This document shows, piece by piece, positions 1 to 8,950 of a stretch of DNA of 36,284 nucleotides (position 1 is the stretch's first letter; each line of letters starts with the position of its first letter). Under the pieces are notes generated by a model. That model made no database searches, was not told the origin of the DNA, and worked only from the letters and a program-made list of their open reading frames with translations. Location: positions 31,296-67,579 of IMG/VR virus record IMGVR_UViG_3300033150_002199. One strand, given 5' to 3'. This DNA comes from a virus. Made by a program: the position numbers and the translations under genes.

Positions 1-23
1 CACAAACTAAAAAGGAAAAATAA

Positions 24-668
24 ATGGCATTTTCATTTGCCGATAATATTAGCAGCGAAGAGAATATGACAACGAACTTGTCTGCGGAAGCCATAAATTT
101 GTTTAGCCATGAAGTTTGGTATTTTCCACTAGTTGACTTTGATATAGAGGCCGGCGATTTCCTGGGGGAAGATACAACACCTGGATATGCTAAGGGGTTT
201 GTTATTAGGGCGTGGTCAACGTATGCGGATGCAGAGGATGAAATCTTTGATTTGATGGGTTTACACTTGGAACCAAGTATTGTTATGTATGTAGCGGTAA
301 AGACATTTAATGATATCATTAAAGCAGAATTGGAAGATACGTTTGGCGTTAGCGTATCACAGCCCAAAGAAGGAGATATTATACGAGCTCCTGGATATGA
401 ACAATCATCATGGCAAGTTAGTCATGTTCAACCACAACCTTGGTTAACCGGCCAGGATACAGTATATGTATTAACATTGACGCCGTGGTTCCAAGCTCAT
501 GAATCCTTAAATATAGATACCGGTGCTACAAGTGCTACTCAATCATTAACAGCTGGATTGACTATGATAGAAGATGTAACATCGGCGGTACAATCGGCAA
601 TATCTGAATACTCGATAGAAGAAGAAGAAAGTACAGTATTAGATGGTTTCTGGAATTTGGATATATAA
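24..668 (+). CDS. Neck protein, T4 gp14-like
   Basis: Structural protein of the head-tail junction. In T4, gp13 and gp14 form the neck that closes the filled head and accepts the tail. The match rests on a pattern remembered from T4 gp14: an N-terminal VWYFP motif (residues 31-35), a FLGED motif (46-50) as in gp14 IFGED, a central PKEGDII motif (114-120) followed by a tryptophan- and proline-rich stretch, and an acidic tail. At 214 residues it is a little shorter than T4 gp14 (256). AAAGGAAAAA at 11-20 precedes the ATG. Its TAA stop shares a base with the ATG of the next gene, which suggests translational coupling. The order neck, small terminase, large terminase is that of T4. Assignment comes from motif pattern and context, not an alignment. 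Confidence 0.72.
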   Translation: MAFSFADNISSEENMTTNLSAEAINLFSHEVWYFPLVDFDIEAGDFLGEDTTPGYAKGFVIRAWSTYADAEDEIFDLMGLHLEPSIVMYVAVKTFNDIIKAELEDTFGVSVSQPKEGDIIRAPGYEQSSWQVSHVQPQPWLTGQDTVYVLTLTPWFQAHESLNIDTGATSATQSLTAGLTMIEDVTSAVQSAISEYSIEEEESTVLDGFWNLDI

Positions 669-1237
669 TGGCGAACGAAATAATAAGCACAAATGATCTT
701 CTGGCAACGACAGATAATCCCGATATTGCCATCGGTGAAATGGAAGAGGCGCTAAGAAAAAAATGGCAAGCGCGAGTAGAAGAAGTCCGAGATTCACTAA
801 AGCGGGTTTTACAATATAATGATGAAGAGTTTGTGAAAGATACTCTACGCACAGTGGCTAATGAGGGAAGAGTATTATTACATTTGGTGATGGAAAATAT
901 ATTTGACCTGACACCCAGACAGGTTGAAACGGCGAGTACATTAGTTAATAGTATAGTAACCGCAGTTGGTAAACTATCAGAGATAAATCAAAAGGAACGT
1001 GCACTTGATCTTAAAGCATCGGAAATAGAAAGTCGTCAACAGATAGAGGGTACAGGAAATGACGGTGGCATAATGATACAAACGTCTCAACTTGTTGAGA
1101 TGATTCGGACAGCAACTGGATTTAAAAACAATGAGAATGATGCCGAAGTAGTAGATGCCCGATATACAGTAGTGGATAACTTAGTATCCTCTTCCTCTGA
1201 CAAAGGGAAACATATAGATGAGTCCGAGACGTCGTAG
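668..1237 (+). CDS. Terminase small subunit, T4 gp16-like
   Basis: Likely DNA-packaging small subunit, which forms a ring and regulates the ATPase and nuclease of the large subunit. It is 189 residues, close to T4 gp16 (164), with the same make-up: a charged N-terminus, a central helical core (about residues 60-130) with a predicted coiled coil (VGKLSEINQKERALDLKASE region), and a polar, variable C-terminus. Position directly before the large terminase, overlapping it by 20 bases, is the main argument. The start at 668 uses the TAATG junction with the preceding neck gene. Small terminases diverge quickly, so the call is mostly from context. Confidence 0.65.
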   Translation: MANEIISTNDLLATTDNPDIAIGEMEEALRKKWQARVEEVRDSLKRVLQYNDEEFVKDTLRTVANEGRVLLHLVMENIFDLTPRQVETASTLVNSIVTAVGKLSEINQKERALDLKASEIESRQQIEGTGNDGGIMIQTSQLVEMIRTATGFKNNENDAEVVDARYTVVDNLVSSSSDKGKHIDESETS

Positions 1238-2786
1238 TGGAGTAAAAATTGAGGGAGAATTATCCAAGTTCACGGACGATCGTATAGCTGAAGTACGAAA
1301 ATGCATGGATGATATTATCTACTTTGCGGAAAATTACGTTAAAATACTTCATCCTACAAAGGGATTTGGTTTAGTAAAGCTTTACGATTGTGAGAAGCGT
1401 ATCATAAGGGCACTTTGTAATGAACGATTTATCCTTCTAAATGCAAGCCGCCAAATTGGAAAAACTACATCAGCCAAAATCTACATCTTGTGGTTAGTGA
1501 CATTTCATAAAGATGTTAGTTGTGCTATATTGGCTAATAATCAACGCAGAGCAGCGACGATATTAGCAGAGATAAAGCAAATGTATGAAATCTTGCCGGA
1601 TTGGATGAAGCCTGGCGTTAGATATGATGCATATAATCGACTTCAGGTTAAATTTGATAATAATTGTAAAATTATAGTAGGGGCTACAAGCCTTGGCGCA
1701 ATAAGAGGAGAGGGCATTACTGTTTTATTCTTAGATGAGTTCGCATGGGTACCATCTCAAATTGCCGACGAGTTCTGGAGTGCTAATTATCCTACCATTT
1801 CGGAAGGTGGCCAAATAGCAATAGCATCAACACACTCTGGGCCGTCTGGCAAATTTTATGAATTATGTGAAGCCGCAAAAATAGGGGCAAACAACTTTAC
1901 CTACATAGAGATACCATGGTACGAACATCCAGAACGCGATAATAAATGGCGCGAGATGGTAATAGACGATATTGGACCCATTGTTTTCGAGAGAGAATAT
2001 AATTGTCAGGCATTAGGTTCGACAACAACATTAATTAGTGCTACCACATTGGCTAATATGGTTCCGGAAACACCTATATGGGAATCTTCTGTAAGTGATA
2101 GATTTACGGAACGAGTTTTTGCAGACCCTATACCAAATCGACTATATTTAATGGCTCTTGACCCCGCCGCCGGCACCGGGCGAAGCGAATCAGTAATTAA
2201 AATCTTTGATTATACAGAAATACCAATAGTTGAAGTATATTCTTTTGCTGATAGCCTAATTAATACATCCGATTTCAAGGCCCAAGTTTTACAAATGGGG
2301 CGAATGTATAATAACGCATACATTTTTTGTGAAAATAATGGGCTTGGTCAAGCTATAGTAACTCCGCTGTGGAATGAAGATGGCTATGAAAATATGTATA
2401 TAAATAAGGCGGGAAATCCGGGAATTGCATCTACGGTTGCCAGAAAGCGCGAAGCGTGTATTCGTCTGAAAGATGCTCTAGAGCATAACAAAATGTTGAT
2501 TCGAGATTCCGATACCATAGCACAGCTTGGTAAATTTGTCGAACACGATGGAACGTTTAGAGCCCAACATAAAAGCGATAGAGATGATCTGGTAATGGCA
2601 TCTGCTTGGGCTGCATGGGCAATGAAAGAAGAACAATGGCAACAAATTGTAATGCGAGCAAAGGAACAAATGAAAAAGGTTAAAATGGATCCACTTCACC
2701 AAGTAATAGCCGGCGTTAAAAATAAATCGTTTGCTGAGAGGATGCGGGATGAACACGAAGAACTTACACGCTGGTTGCTATCGTGA
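1218..2786 (+). CDS. Terminase large subunit, T4 gp17-like
   Basis: ATP-driven packaging motor with a headful nuclease. The N-terminal ATPase has a Walker A-like SRQIGKT (77-83), a Walker B VLFLDE (169-174) with catalytic Glu174, and the coupling motif ASTHSG (203-208). The RNase H-like nuclease follows with acidic residues Asp315 (ALDPAAGTG), Glu372 (FCENNG) and Asp456/457 (RDDLVMA), matching the D-E-D triad of T4 gp17. The length of 522 residues is somewhat below T4 gp17 (610). The ATG lies inside the preceding gene with a 20-base overlap. The stop overlaps the GTG of the next gene. No intein or intron is seen. This is the most secure protein call in the window. Confidence 0.95.
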   Translation: MSPRRRSGVKIEGELSKFTDDRIAEVRKCMDDIIYFAENYVKILHPTKGFGLVKLYDCEKRIIRALCNERFILLNASRQIGKTTSAKIYILWLVTFHKDVSCAILANNQRRAATILAEIKQMYEILPDWMKPGVRYDAYNRLQVKFDNNCKIIVGATSLGAIRGEGITVLFLDEFAWVPSQIADEFWSANYPTISEGGQIAIASTHSGPSGKFYELCEAAKIGANNFTYIEIPWYEHPERDNKWREMVIDDIGPIVFEREYNCQALGSTTTLISATTLANMVPETPIWESSVSDRFTERVFADPIPNRLYLMALDPAAGTGRSESVIKIFDYTEIPIVEVYSFADSLINTSDFKAQVLQMGRMYNNAYIFCENNGLGQAIVTPLWNEDGYENMYINKAGNPGIASTVARKREACIRLKDALEHNKMLIRDSDTIAQLGKFVEHDGTFRAQHKSDRDDLVMASAWAAWAMKEEQWQQIVMRAKEQMKKVKMDPLHQVIAGVKNKSFAERMRDEHEELTRWLLS

Positions 2787-3319
2787 CCTACAAAGATCTT
2801 TTAATATTGGCAAGAAGGGCGAAATTTGCCCCACATAATGGTGTTATTGAACGGGGCAGATGCTCTCCCATATATTATGCTGGTATTGATAGAGATGGCA
2901 TAATATATGCCGTTTCCGGCCATAAGAAAAAATACATAATAGAATTGTATATAGATGGTATGAAAGAGTGTATTGATTTAGTAAATGCCAATGTCATACG
3001 CTCTCATCGTGATGTTATTGGCCGTATGAAAAATGCAATTGCAACGGGAGATGTAGAAGTCTTTTGTTCTTGTCCGGCATTTTTGTATTGGGGTTATAGG
3101 TACATATGCTCTAAACTACATATTGGACATGATATTCGAGAATTTCGATATCCACGCATTAGAAACCCAAAGCTCGAAGGAAGTATTTGTAGACATTTAG
3201 CACAATTTCTAATATATATACCAAAGATAACTAATAAAATAGCCAGCGATATATGGATAAAGAAGTATTGTAAGCATTCGCTAAGCGAACGCATTAGATG
3301 GAGGAAACAATATGAATGA
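2783..3319 (+). CDS. SWIM-type zinc finger protein
   Basis: Unknown role. The C-terminal half holds a SWIM-like metal site, CxC (Cys95, Cys97) followed about 40 residues later by CxH (Cys136, His138), in the context FCSCPAFLYWGYRY and GSICRHLAQFL. SWIM domains bind zinc and take part in protein or nucleic-acid contacts. The N-terminal half begins MTYKDLLILARRAKF and is otherwise featureless. It starts at GTG 2783, overlapping the terminase stop by 4 bases (GTGA), and ends 8 bases inside the next structural gene, so it is co-translated with packaging and tail genes. In T4 the tail sheath gene sits after gp17; this protein does not resemble a sheath. Confidence 0.6.
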   Translation: MTYKDLLILARRAKFAPHNGVIERGRCSPIYYAGIDRDGIIYAVSGHKKKYIIELYIDGMKECIDLVNANVIRSHRDVIGRMKNAIATGDVEVFCSCPAFLYWGYRYICSKLHIGHDIREFRYPRIRNPKLEGSICRHLAQFLIYIPKITNKIASDIWIKKYCKHSLSERIRWRKQYE

Positions 3320-3809
3320 TTCTATAAAAATAACTGGTAGAGTTACTCTTAAGGTTACCAGTGAAGGCAAGGTTCGCAGGTTACGAACATATAAAAACGT
3401 TATAACCACCGATTTACTTGAAAATATTGTTCGAACATTTAATATGCAATCCAATGCCATTTCGGCTTATGATTATATTGCGCTTGGTTCTGGGGATACA
3501 GAGGCATCGGCCTCTGATGTTGGTTTAGATAATGAATTTTCGGCATCCTCTTGGGGCGCCACCGGAGCATATGGTGATAGCGGAAGAATTAATGGTACAA
3601 CAGGCATAGATCTAACATCACTGACATACACAGTGTCGGGAAATATTACTAATAATTCCGGTTCTACAATTACGGTCAAAGAAGCTGGATTATTTAGTAC
3701 TGACACTATAGGTTCTACCGGTGATATGGGGTCTCGTCGAGTTACTTCTCCAACCCCTGTGGAAGATGGCGAAAAACTATATTGCATATGGACGTATACG
3801 ATATCATAA
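3312..3809 (+). CDS. Putative virion structural protein
   Basis: 165-residue protein rich in Ser, Thr, Gly and Ile, with the composition of a beta-rich virion or fibre-associated protein. The central stretch YIALGSGDTEASASD followed by a small-residue region and NITNNSGSTITVKEAGLF resembles a family of phage structural proteins that carry an ALGxG...A/D repeat and the phrase TVKEAGLF. The exact function (decoration, tail or fibre) cannot be set. It begins with GAGGAAACAAT then ATG and overlaps the preceding SWIM gene by 8 bases. It lies directly before the tube-like gene, which supports a tail or virion role. Confidence 0.5.
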   Translation: MNDSIKITGRVTLKVTSEGKVRRLRTYKNVITTDLLENIVRTFNMQSNAISAYDYIALGSGDTEASASDVGLDNEFSASSWGATGAYGDSGRINGTTGIDLTSLTYTVSGNITNNSGSTITVKEAGLFSTDTIGSTGDMGSRRVTSPTPVEDGEKLYCIWTYTIS

Positions 3810-3823
3810 TAGGAAATTAGCAA

Positions 3824-4378
3824 ATGAGTCAACAATTTGCGGTCGCCAATCCAACGCAAGGCCAAAACTTTAAGCTTGAATTTGTCGAGATGTCTGTTGC
3901 CAACATACTATCGGATGGCGAGGAAAATAATATTCGACATTTTTTGCTTACTGTATTTAATGTGGCATTGCCAGGTGTATCATTGCCGGCAGAGCGACTT
4001 GGTAATACATTTGCCGCTGTTAATTCCCGCGGCCTACGTTTAGAGTTTGATCCGCTACAAGTATCATTTATTGTAGATGAAAATTTTATGAATTATAATT
4101 TTATGTTACTGTGGTTGTTTGCCCAAAAGTCTCCGGAAGAATTTGCCGGAATAATTGATGATGCAAACTATGCGGATTATGACTGGCATAGTGATTTGAT
4201 TCTACATATTTATGATAATAATGGAATTGAGCGAGGCTCTTACACATTCTATAATGCGCATCCAACCGCTCTTGATACCATAGATCTAAATTATCAGGAA
4301 TCTGCGCATCGCATATGCACCGTAGAATTTACATATCATTTTTTCAAACCAACCGGCGGATTTGAATTTAGTTACTAA
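3824..4378 (+). CDS. Tail tube protein, T4 gp19-like
   Basis: 184-residue protein with the layout of the gp19/Hcp tube fold: an early segment on a protein-facing strand (FKLEFVEMSV), a loop with VALPGVSLPAERLGN comparable to ATALPAGIVEKIPVG in T4 gp19, a strand with LRLEFDPLQVSFIVDE, a helix (NFMLLWLFAQ) and C-terminal strands ending CTVEFTYHFFKP, like the LALDYWE end of gp19. It would stack as rings to make the DNA conduit of the tail. No sheath gene (gp18-like) sits next to it, so this could instead be a baseplate-tube initiator of the same fold. AGGAAATTAGCAA precedes the ATG at 3824. Confidence 0.6.
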   Translation: MSQQFAVANPTQGQNFKLEFVEMSVANILSDGEENNIRHFLLTVFNVALPGVSLPAERLGNTFAAVNSRGLRLEFDPLQVSFIVDENFMNYNFMLLWLFAQKSPEEFAGIIDDANYADYDWHSDLILHIYDNNGIERGSYTFYNAHPTALDTIDLNYQESAHRICTVEFTYHFFKPTGGFEFSY

Positions 4379-4396
4379 AAAAAGAAGAGGTAAAAT

Positions 4397-5518
4397 ATGC
4401 TGACATTTAAGAGCTTTCTTGAAAAAAATAAATTAGTGGAACGCCCCGAATACATTGTATTAACACCAAAGAAAACAGGGCATGTACTGGGTATAGTAGA
4501 TACTGATTCCCCAAACTATAGTGCTGTTGTTTCGCGAGTTCAAAATGTGACTGTAGAAGATTATATTTCAGAGCAAGTAGATCGGTGGCTTGAAGAACGT
4601 AATCTAAATATACCTACTATAAAATCACAATTGCTATTGTGGATACAACGGTATTTTAGCGCGACGGCAGAGATGATGGCCGAATTTTTCGATATGGTAA
4701 TTAATTCACCGGTTAATATACCATACAAAAAAGAGGCCATAATTGAATTATCATCGATATTTGATCCATACAAAAAATATTTTAATGAGGCATTTTTCAC
4801 GAAACTACTAGATTATAAACCGGCTATACCAGGACAAACAAACATTGGCCGCGGCGAAATAGCATTAGCACTTTTAACACAACTTAAAAAATCTCCACAT
4901 GCCGGTGACCTTGTTGATGGAAATAATGTTATTGAACTTAAAGGCTATCATGGTGCTTTCTGCGGGGCATGGCAGGAAAAAATAGGTGGCGTGATCGCAA
5001 AACGTAATGTCATAGAATATATTATAGAGTGGGTTAGGGAAATTGAGCAAAATAATTCAAAATCAAAAGATCCTAAATTTAACGCCGAAATAATATATAA
5101 TATGTTAGAAGATCTTAACAAAAGAAAAGAATTTGGTAAGCAGGACCTGACACTATTACATGAACTATTAAATACTACAGATCTTCTCAAAAACAACTCG
5201 GCATTTCTTGAAGGGTTGCTTGAGAATATGGCAAATATTAGAGGTATTAGTATTACAAATGCTATGCTAACTGAATTCAAAAAGGTTCTTAATGGTCGCC
5301 CAATTGATATGCAACCATTTGTTCTGGCATTTCATTTTACTTTATATAAAACGATTGAGGCTTTTTCATATATATTCTTCTTTACTCGTGATAACTCTAA
5401 GTTTATACCATACTCGGCATCTAAATCATTTGCAGCCGATATTGCGTTTTTTAGAAAATACGCAACTGTAGGAACATGGGGCATGCGCGGGGCATTTAGG
5501 GTTATGGTAAAGTTCTAA
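4397..5518 (+). CDS. PD-(D/E)XK nuclease-like protein in the structural operon
   Basis: 373 residues. The middle holds a restriction-endonuclease-like signature: GRGE (151-154), Asp171, and ELK (180-182), the E...D-x(n)-ExK arrangement of PD-(D/E)XK enzymes. The N-terminus MLTFKSFLEK resembles the leader MKTFKxFL seen in several T4-like cyanophage virion and core proteins. The flanking regions are helical with no further recognised domain. A role in DNA processing during packaging or ejection is possible; catalytic activity is not shown. An AAGAAGAGG ribosome site precedes the ATG at 4397, and the gene is followed directly by a small gene with a strong GGAGG site. Confidence 0.5.
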   Translation: MLTFKSFLEKNKLVERPEYIVLTPKKTGHVLGIVDTDSPNYSAVVSRVQNVTVEDYISEQVDRWLEERNLNIPTIKSQLLLWIQRYFSATAEMMAEFFDMVINSPVNIPYKKEAIIELSSIFDPYKKYFNEAFFTKLLDYKPAIPGQTNIGRGEIALALLTQLKKSPHAGDLVDGNNVIELKGYHGAFCGAWQEKIGGVIAKRNVIEYIIEWVREIEQNNSKSKDPKFNAEIIYNMLEDLNKRKEFGKQDLTLLHELLNTTDLLKNNSAFLEGLLENMANIRGISITNAMLTEFKKVLNGRPIDMQPFVLAFHFTLYKTIEAFSYIFFFTRDNSKFIPYSASKSFAADIAFFRKYATVGTWGMRGAFRVMVKF

Positions 5519-5534
5519 TCCGGAGGTTTATGTG

Positions 5535-5690
5535 ATGAGTAGAAGCATAAGAAATGGCGATGGTACATTAAAGCCAAAGAAAAAGTACAATAGGTCATCG
5601 TTTAAGAATGACGCACAAGCGATAATAGAAACAGAGTTAAGTCAAATTGATGTAGTTAAAAAGGATAGTGATTATGACAAAAATAAATAG
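5535..5690 (+). CDS. Small basic hypothetical protein (51 aa)
   Basis: Short gene of 51 codons reading MSRSIRNGDG at the N-terminus, with a lysine-rich middle (KPKKKYNRSSFK) and a polar C-terminus. A strong CGGAGG site at 5521-5526 lies 8 bases before the ATG; an in-frame GTG sits directly upstream at 5532. It overlaps the next gene by 17 bases. Size, basic charge and place between structural genes recall small prohead-core proteins of T4-like phages, but no sequence match is recognised. Confidence 0.55.
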   Translation: MSRSIRNGDGTLKPKKKYNRSSFKNDAQAIIETELSQIDVVKKDSDYDKNK

Positions 5691-6579
5691 TGATTATATT
5701 GAGGAATTTGAACAACAAATGGATAGGTTGTTCGAAGATAATCGATGGGCAATGATTGTTCTACAAGGCAATCCGGATCAAACCATTTTAGGTATTGTCG
5801 ATTTACCTGATACCCTTGCTCCAGATGCATTGTTGCGAGTTATGTCGGTACATCCGGCACTAAAAGAAATACATAATAATAGTAAAATCCTTGTGATATC
5901 TAACGCAGCTATAGTTTCACATGCGGCACGTGCGGCAATGGAAGATGGATATGTGGATATTAGGAACTTCGAGTTGAGTTCAGCTATTACACCATTGATT
6001 GATATGCCATTGGGGGCCGCGCCGAAAAATAGTGGTATAATTGCAATTCCCATAGACAAGATTAAGATGTTTATTCCGGTAGATATGATTAAGACTATTC
6101 AAAGCGCGCCTCAGATTAAGGAGTATTTATTTAATGTAGTAATGGCAGAGGAAAATGGCCGGGTATCTAAGGAGATGCGTCGTATAGACCGAGAGACAGA
6201 GCGTCGAATTCGCGGACCGGTGATTGCTGCAGGAAAAAGTGTGTATCGAGCTGCGAGGGACCTTTGTCCGATAACAGAGGATATGTCGATGCTGGATGGG
6301 TCTACTATGATATTAACTATAGCAGGAGATGAACCACCAGAAAAAATTGCCAACCTTATTTTACTGGATGCCGCCATTGATGTATCAGAAAACAATCAGG
6401 AATTTGTCGCAAAATGTCAAGCATCTGCACAAGGACGGACAATAAATACCCTGGGTGATATAATTTCAATAATAGCAAATCAAATATTGGAGGCATCAGG
6501 TGCGGAACTCACAGAATCATATGACACTACTGACGGAGGTCTCAACCAACAAAGCAATTCAGCATCTGGAGCATCTTGA
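5674..6579 (+). CDS. Hypothetical protein (301 aa) of the structural operon
   Basis: Not recognised. The protein is acidic and alpha/beta in character, with MVxVHPALKEI-like and GAAPKNSGIIAIPIDKIKMFIP segments in the first half and a charged helix (RRIDRETERRIRG, about 170-182) in the middle. The C-terminus is Ser/Gln/Asn-rich. No signal peptide or membrane segment is visible. ATG 5674 is chosen because AAGGA at 5661-5665 sits 8 bases upstream; the in-frame GTG at 5668 is too close to that site. It overlaps the preceding small gene and the start of the next large one (80 bases in another frame), as expected for a compact phage operon. Confidence 0.6.
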   Translation: MTKINSDYIEEFEQQMDRLFEDNRWAMIVLQGNPDQTILGIVDLPDTLAPDALLRVMSVHPALKEIHNNSKILVISNAAIVSHAARAAMEDGYVDIRNFELSSAITPLIDMPLGAAPKNSGIIAIPIDKIKMFIPVDMIKTIQSAPQIKEYLFNVVMAEENGRVSKEMRRIDRETERRIRGPVIAAGKSVYRAARDLCPITEDMSMLDGSTMILTIAGDEPPEKIANLILLDAAIDVSENNQEFVAKCQASAQGRTINTLGDIISIIANQILEASGAELTESYDTTDGGLNQQSNSASGAS

Positions 6580-8350
6580 AGACCTGGTTATTAATAATGG
6601 CCGAGAAGGCGCTGCGCTCATATCAGATATTTTACAAGAACTTATTCAGATCATTTTGGGCATTAGTTCTGATGGTAGTATAAGTATTAAAATAGACGGC
6701 TCGCCTGCTTTAGTATTTGGTATAGATCCCAGAAAAAATGTCAAAGAGTATGGCACATTCTTTATAGGCACCAAATCGGCATTCAATAAGACCGAGCCGA
6801 AATTGGCGCACTCTAAGAAAGAGATTAGTATTCTTTACAGTAAGTCGCCAGCAGCAGTACAGGCGATACTACTGGAATGCTTCGATCCACTAAAGAAGAT
6901 AATTAAAGATGGAATATATCAGGCAGATTTTCTGTTTGGACCAAATGATAAGCGCAGGTATGAAATCGATGGCCAAAAGTATATTGTATTTACTCCAAAT
7001 ACAATAACATATGCTATACCCGTTGATAAAAAATCCAATTTATATAATAAAGTTAATGCTGCTAAAATAGGCTTAGTTATCCATACGCGCTATAGATGTA
7101 TAGACGAAAATTCAACTCAATTAATTGTTAGCCCCATCAATTTGGGAGATATAAATGATATTGAATCTTCAGCATCCTCAGTAAAGGCTTTTATAATAAC
7201 ACCAAGCGTAGATTCTCAGATAATTCGAGACACGATAGATGTCTCATTCCTCGAGATGGCACAGAAAGAACTTAAATCAAGGGCAATAAAGATTCCGGGC
7301 GTCATTGATAAAATATGGGATGCTAAAGTAAAGGCAGAAGCCAAAAAGTTTATAAATAAGCTGATTAGACAAGGCCCCTCGCAAATACGGTCTATAATTT
7401 CTACCAATGATGCCACAACTCTTACTGAATTGTTCTTTGAATATCTACGCTCTCCCGATAAAATTAGGGGGTTCGGTAAGTATGAAAATCGAATTGAATA
7501 TGTAAATTCCGTATTAGTACCACAAACGACTGCTGTTGCCCGATTATTCGATATATTTTTAGTAGCGTTGCATATTAAAGAAAGAGTACTTGAGCAATTA
7601 CAACATCTGGGAAACGTGCTGGGAAAGCATTTCATAATGAAAGGAGATGGGTTTGAGGCAACCGGACCGGAAGGGTTTGTTTTGACTACCGATAAAGGCA
7701 TTATTAAGTTTGTTGACCGGCTAAATTTTTCTCGATTTAACTTCTTAATGGGCGTGGGCGAATCCATGAACGTTACTATAGATACCATACTATCTGAGGC
7801 CGGCATATCTATTAATAGAGTATCTCGTCGTATAGGTAATAAAACGGCAGCCGTTGTACTGGGTAGATTTTCGGTACTAACAAAGGCACATCTTGAACTA
7901 TTCAAAGATGCATCACGTTATCCAGTGGATTTAGTAGTTATTTGTATAGTAATGGGTAAAAAAAGCTCGAGGGATAAAGATAAAAACCCAACCACGTTTC
8001 AATTGAGAAAGGAAATGATAGATGCTGCATTTTTATTTCCGCATAAAGTAATTAAAGCAGATACTGGCTTTATAGGTGATTTCATAAACACCTTGCGAAA
8101 TTTAAACATTGAGCCAAAATATCTTATCGTTGGCCCCGATCGGGCAAAGGGCATGCAAGCACAGGTTGATAGATATTCTGATGAACTTAATTTAGATTTA
8201 ACCGTCGTTCCCGCAGGAACAAAGGTTGGACAGGATGTCAGGGCAACATTTGCACGATTGGCTATACGTAATGGTGATAAAAAGGAATTTATGCGAATAA
8301 CACCACGAAGTATATGGTCATTTTGGGACAAACTTAGAAAAATAGTATAA
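6500..8350 (+). CDS. Two-domain protein: KxDG nucleotidyltransferase-like plus HxxH-type nucleotidylyltransferase
   Basis: 616 residues with two nucleotide-transfer signatures. The N-terminal part has KIDGSPA (64-70), a ligase-type KxDG motif, followed by FFIGTKSAFNK (87-97); this block matches a T4-like cyanophage family I recall as DUF6267, whose members read KWDGSPAIVFG...FFVGTK. The C-terminal part (from about 450) has GRFSVLTKAHLELF (455-468), the T-x-A-H phosphate-binding motif of cytidylyl/NMN-adenylyltransferases, then a KYLIVGPDRA segment. The substrate is unknown. GTG 6500 is the start because GGAGG at 6489-6493 is 6 bases upstream; the ATG at 6521 has no site. It shares one base with the next gene (TAATG). 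Confidence 0.6.
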   Translation: MRNSQNHMTLLTEVSTNKAIQHLEHLEDLVINNGREGAALISDILQELIQIILGISSDGSISIKIDGSPALVFGIDPRKNVKEYGTFFIGTKSAFNKTEPKLAHSKKEISILYSKSPAAVQAILLECFDPLKKIIKDGIYQADFLFGPNDKRRYEIDGQKYIVFTPNTITYAIPVDKKSNLYNKVNAAKIGLVIHTRYRCIDENSTQLIVSPINLGDINDIESSASSVKAFIITPSVDSQIIRDTIDVSFLEMAQKELKSRAIKIPGVIDKIWDAKVKAEAKKFINKLIRQGPSQIRSIISTNDATTLTELFFEYLRSPDKIRGFGKYENRIEYVNSVLVPQTTAVARLFDIFLVALHIKERVLEQLQHLGNVLGKHFIMKGDGFEATGPEGFVLTTDKGIIKFVDRLNFSRFNFLMGVGESMNVTIDTILSEAGISINRVSRRIGNKTAAVVLGRFSVLTKAHLELFKDASRYPVDLVVICIVMGKKSSRDKDKNPTTFQLRKEMIDAAFLFPHKVIKADTGFIGDFINTLRNLNIEPKYLIVGPDRAKGMQAQVDRYSDELNLDLTVVPAGTKVGQDVRATFARLAIRNGDKKEFMRITPRSIWSFWDKLRKIV

Positions 8351-8808
8351 TGCGATATAATGGCAATAGATATTCTGTTATACCAAAGCATCAAAATCGA
8401 TGTCGAAATAAACTTCCATTATCAGTTAAATCATCTCTGGAGCGAAAGTTTATAGAAATTTTAGATTTATCTGATAACGTAGTTATGTGGAAATATGAAC
8501 CATTTGTAATACCCTACTACTCTATAGTAACTCGATGTAAATGTAACTATATACCAGATTTTATAGTCAAGGTCAGAGACGACGATGGTAATTACCAACA
8601 CTATCTTATCGAAATAAAACCATCTGCATTCGCGAAACCCCCAAGAAGGACGAAGAATAAAAGCCGAAAGCAGCATATGCAAGAATATCTGGAATACCTA
8701 AAGAATGTTTCAAAATGGGAGGCGGCAAAGCAATTTTGTACGCGAACAACACCACCCCTTAAATTTCGTGTTGTTACAAAAAGCATGATGTCCAACAATT
8801 TTTTCTAA
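8350..8808 (+). CDS. Head completion nuclease, T4 gp4-like
   Basis: 152 residues, the size of T4 gp4 (150). The order of motifs is that of gp4 and TnsA-type nucleases: SSLERKFIEILD (28-39) with Glu31, VVMWKYEPFVIPYYS with Glu50, YIPDFIV with Asp70, and LIEIKPS with Glu88 and Lys90 (E-x-K). In T4, gp4 helps finish filled heads before tail joining and has a nuclease fold. Its position at the end of the packaging and structural block fits. The ATG overlaps the preceding stop by one base. The gene is followed by an A/T-rich spacer and a promoter for the first tRNA. Confidence 0.72.
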   Translation: MRYNGNRYSVIPKHQNRCRNKLPLSVKSSLERKFIEILDLSDNVVMWKYEPFVIPYYSIVTRCKCNYIPDFIVKVRDDDGNYQHYLIEIKPSAFAKPPRRTKNKSRKQHMQEYLEYLKNVSKWEAAKQFCTRTTPPLKFRVVTKSMMSNNFF

Positions 8809-8825
8809 ATAATCAAAAAAAATTC

Positions 8826-8853
8826 TTGACGTGCCGTTATTTCAATATATAAT
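8826..8853 (+). promoter_or_regulatory. Sigma-70-type promoter for tRNA-Ala
   Basis: The -35 box TTGACG (8826-8831) is 16 bases from the -10 box TATAAT (8848-8853), in an A/T-rich spacer. Transcription would begin near 8860, about 14 bases before the tRNA. It belongs to a repeated promoter family in this window. Confidence 0.75.
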
Positions 8854-8873
8854 ATCGTTCATTGAAAAAGAGT

Positions 8874-8950
8874 GGGGCCGTAGCCAAAACTGGAAAGGCA
8901 CTGCTTTTGCACTGCAGCTATTGTGGGTTCGAATCCCACCGGCTCCACCA
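8874..8950 (+). tRNA. tRNA-Ala(TGC)
   Basis: Full cloverleaf with encoded CCA. The acceptor GGGGCCG/CGGCTCC contains the G3-U70 wobble that identifies alanine tRNA, and the anticodon loop TTTGCAC gives TGC. The T arm GTGGG-TTCGAAT-CCCAC is canonical. The last pair of the anticodon stem is a T-T mismatch. It stands alone, ahead of the main array. Confidence 0.92.

Noticed and set aside
7216-7905. Long minus-strand frame of 229 codons
   Set aside because: It lies wholly inside the 616-residue plus-strand gene, which has motifs and a ribosome site; the minus frame has neither.
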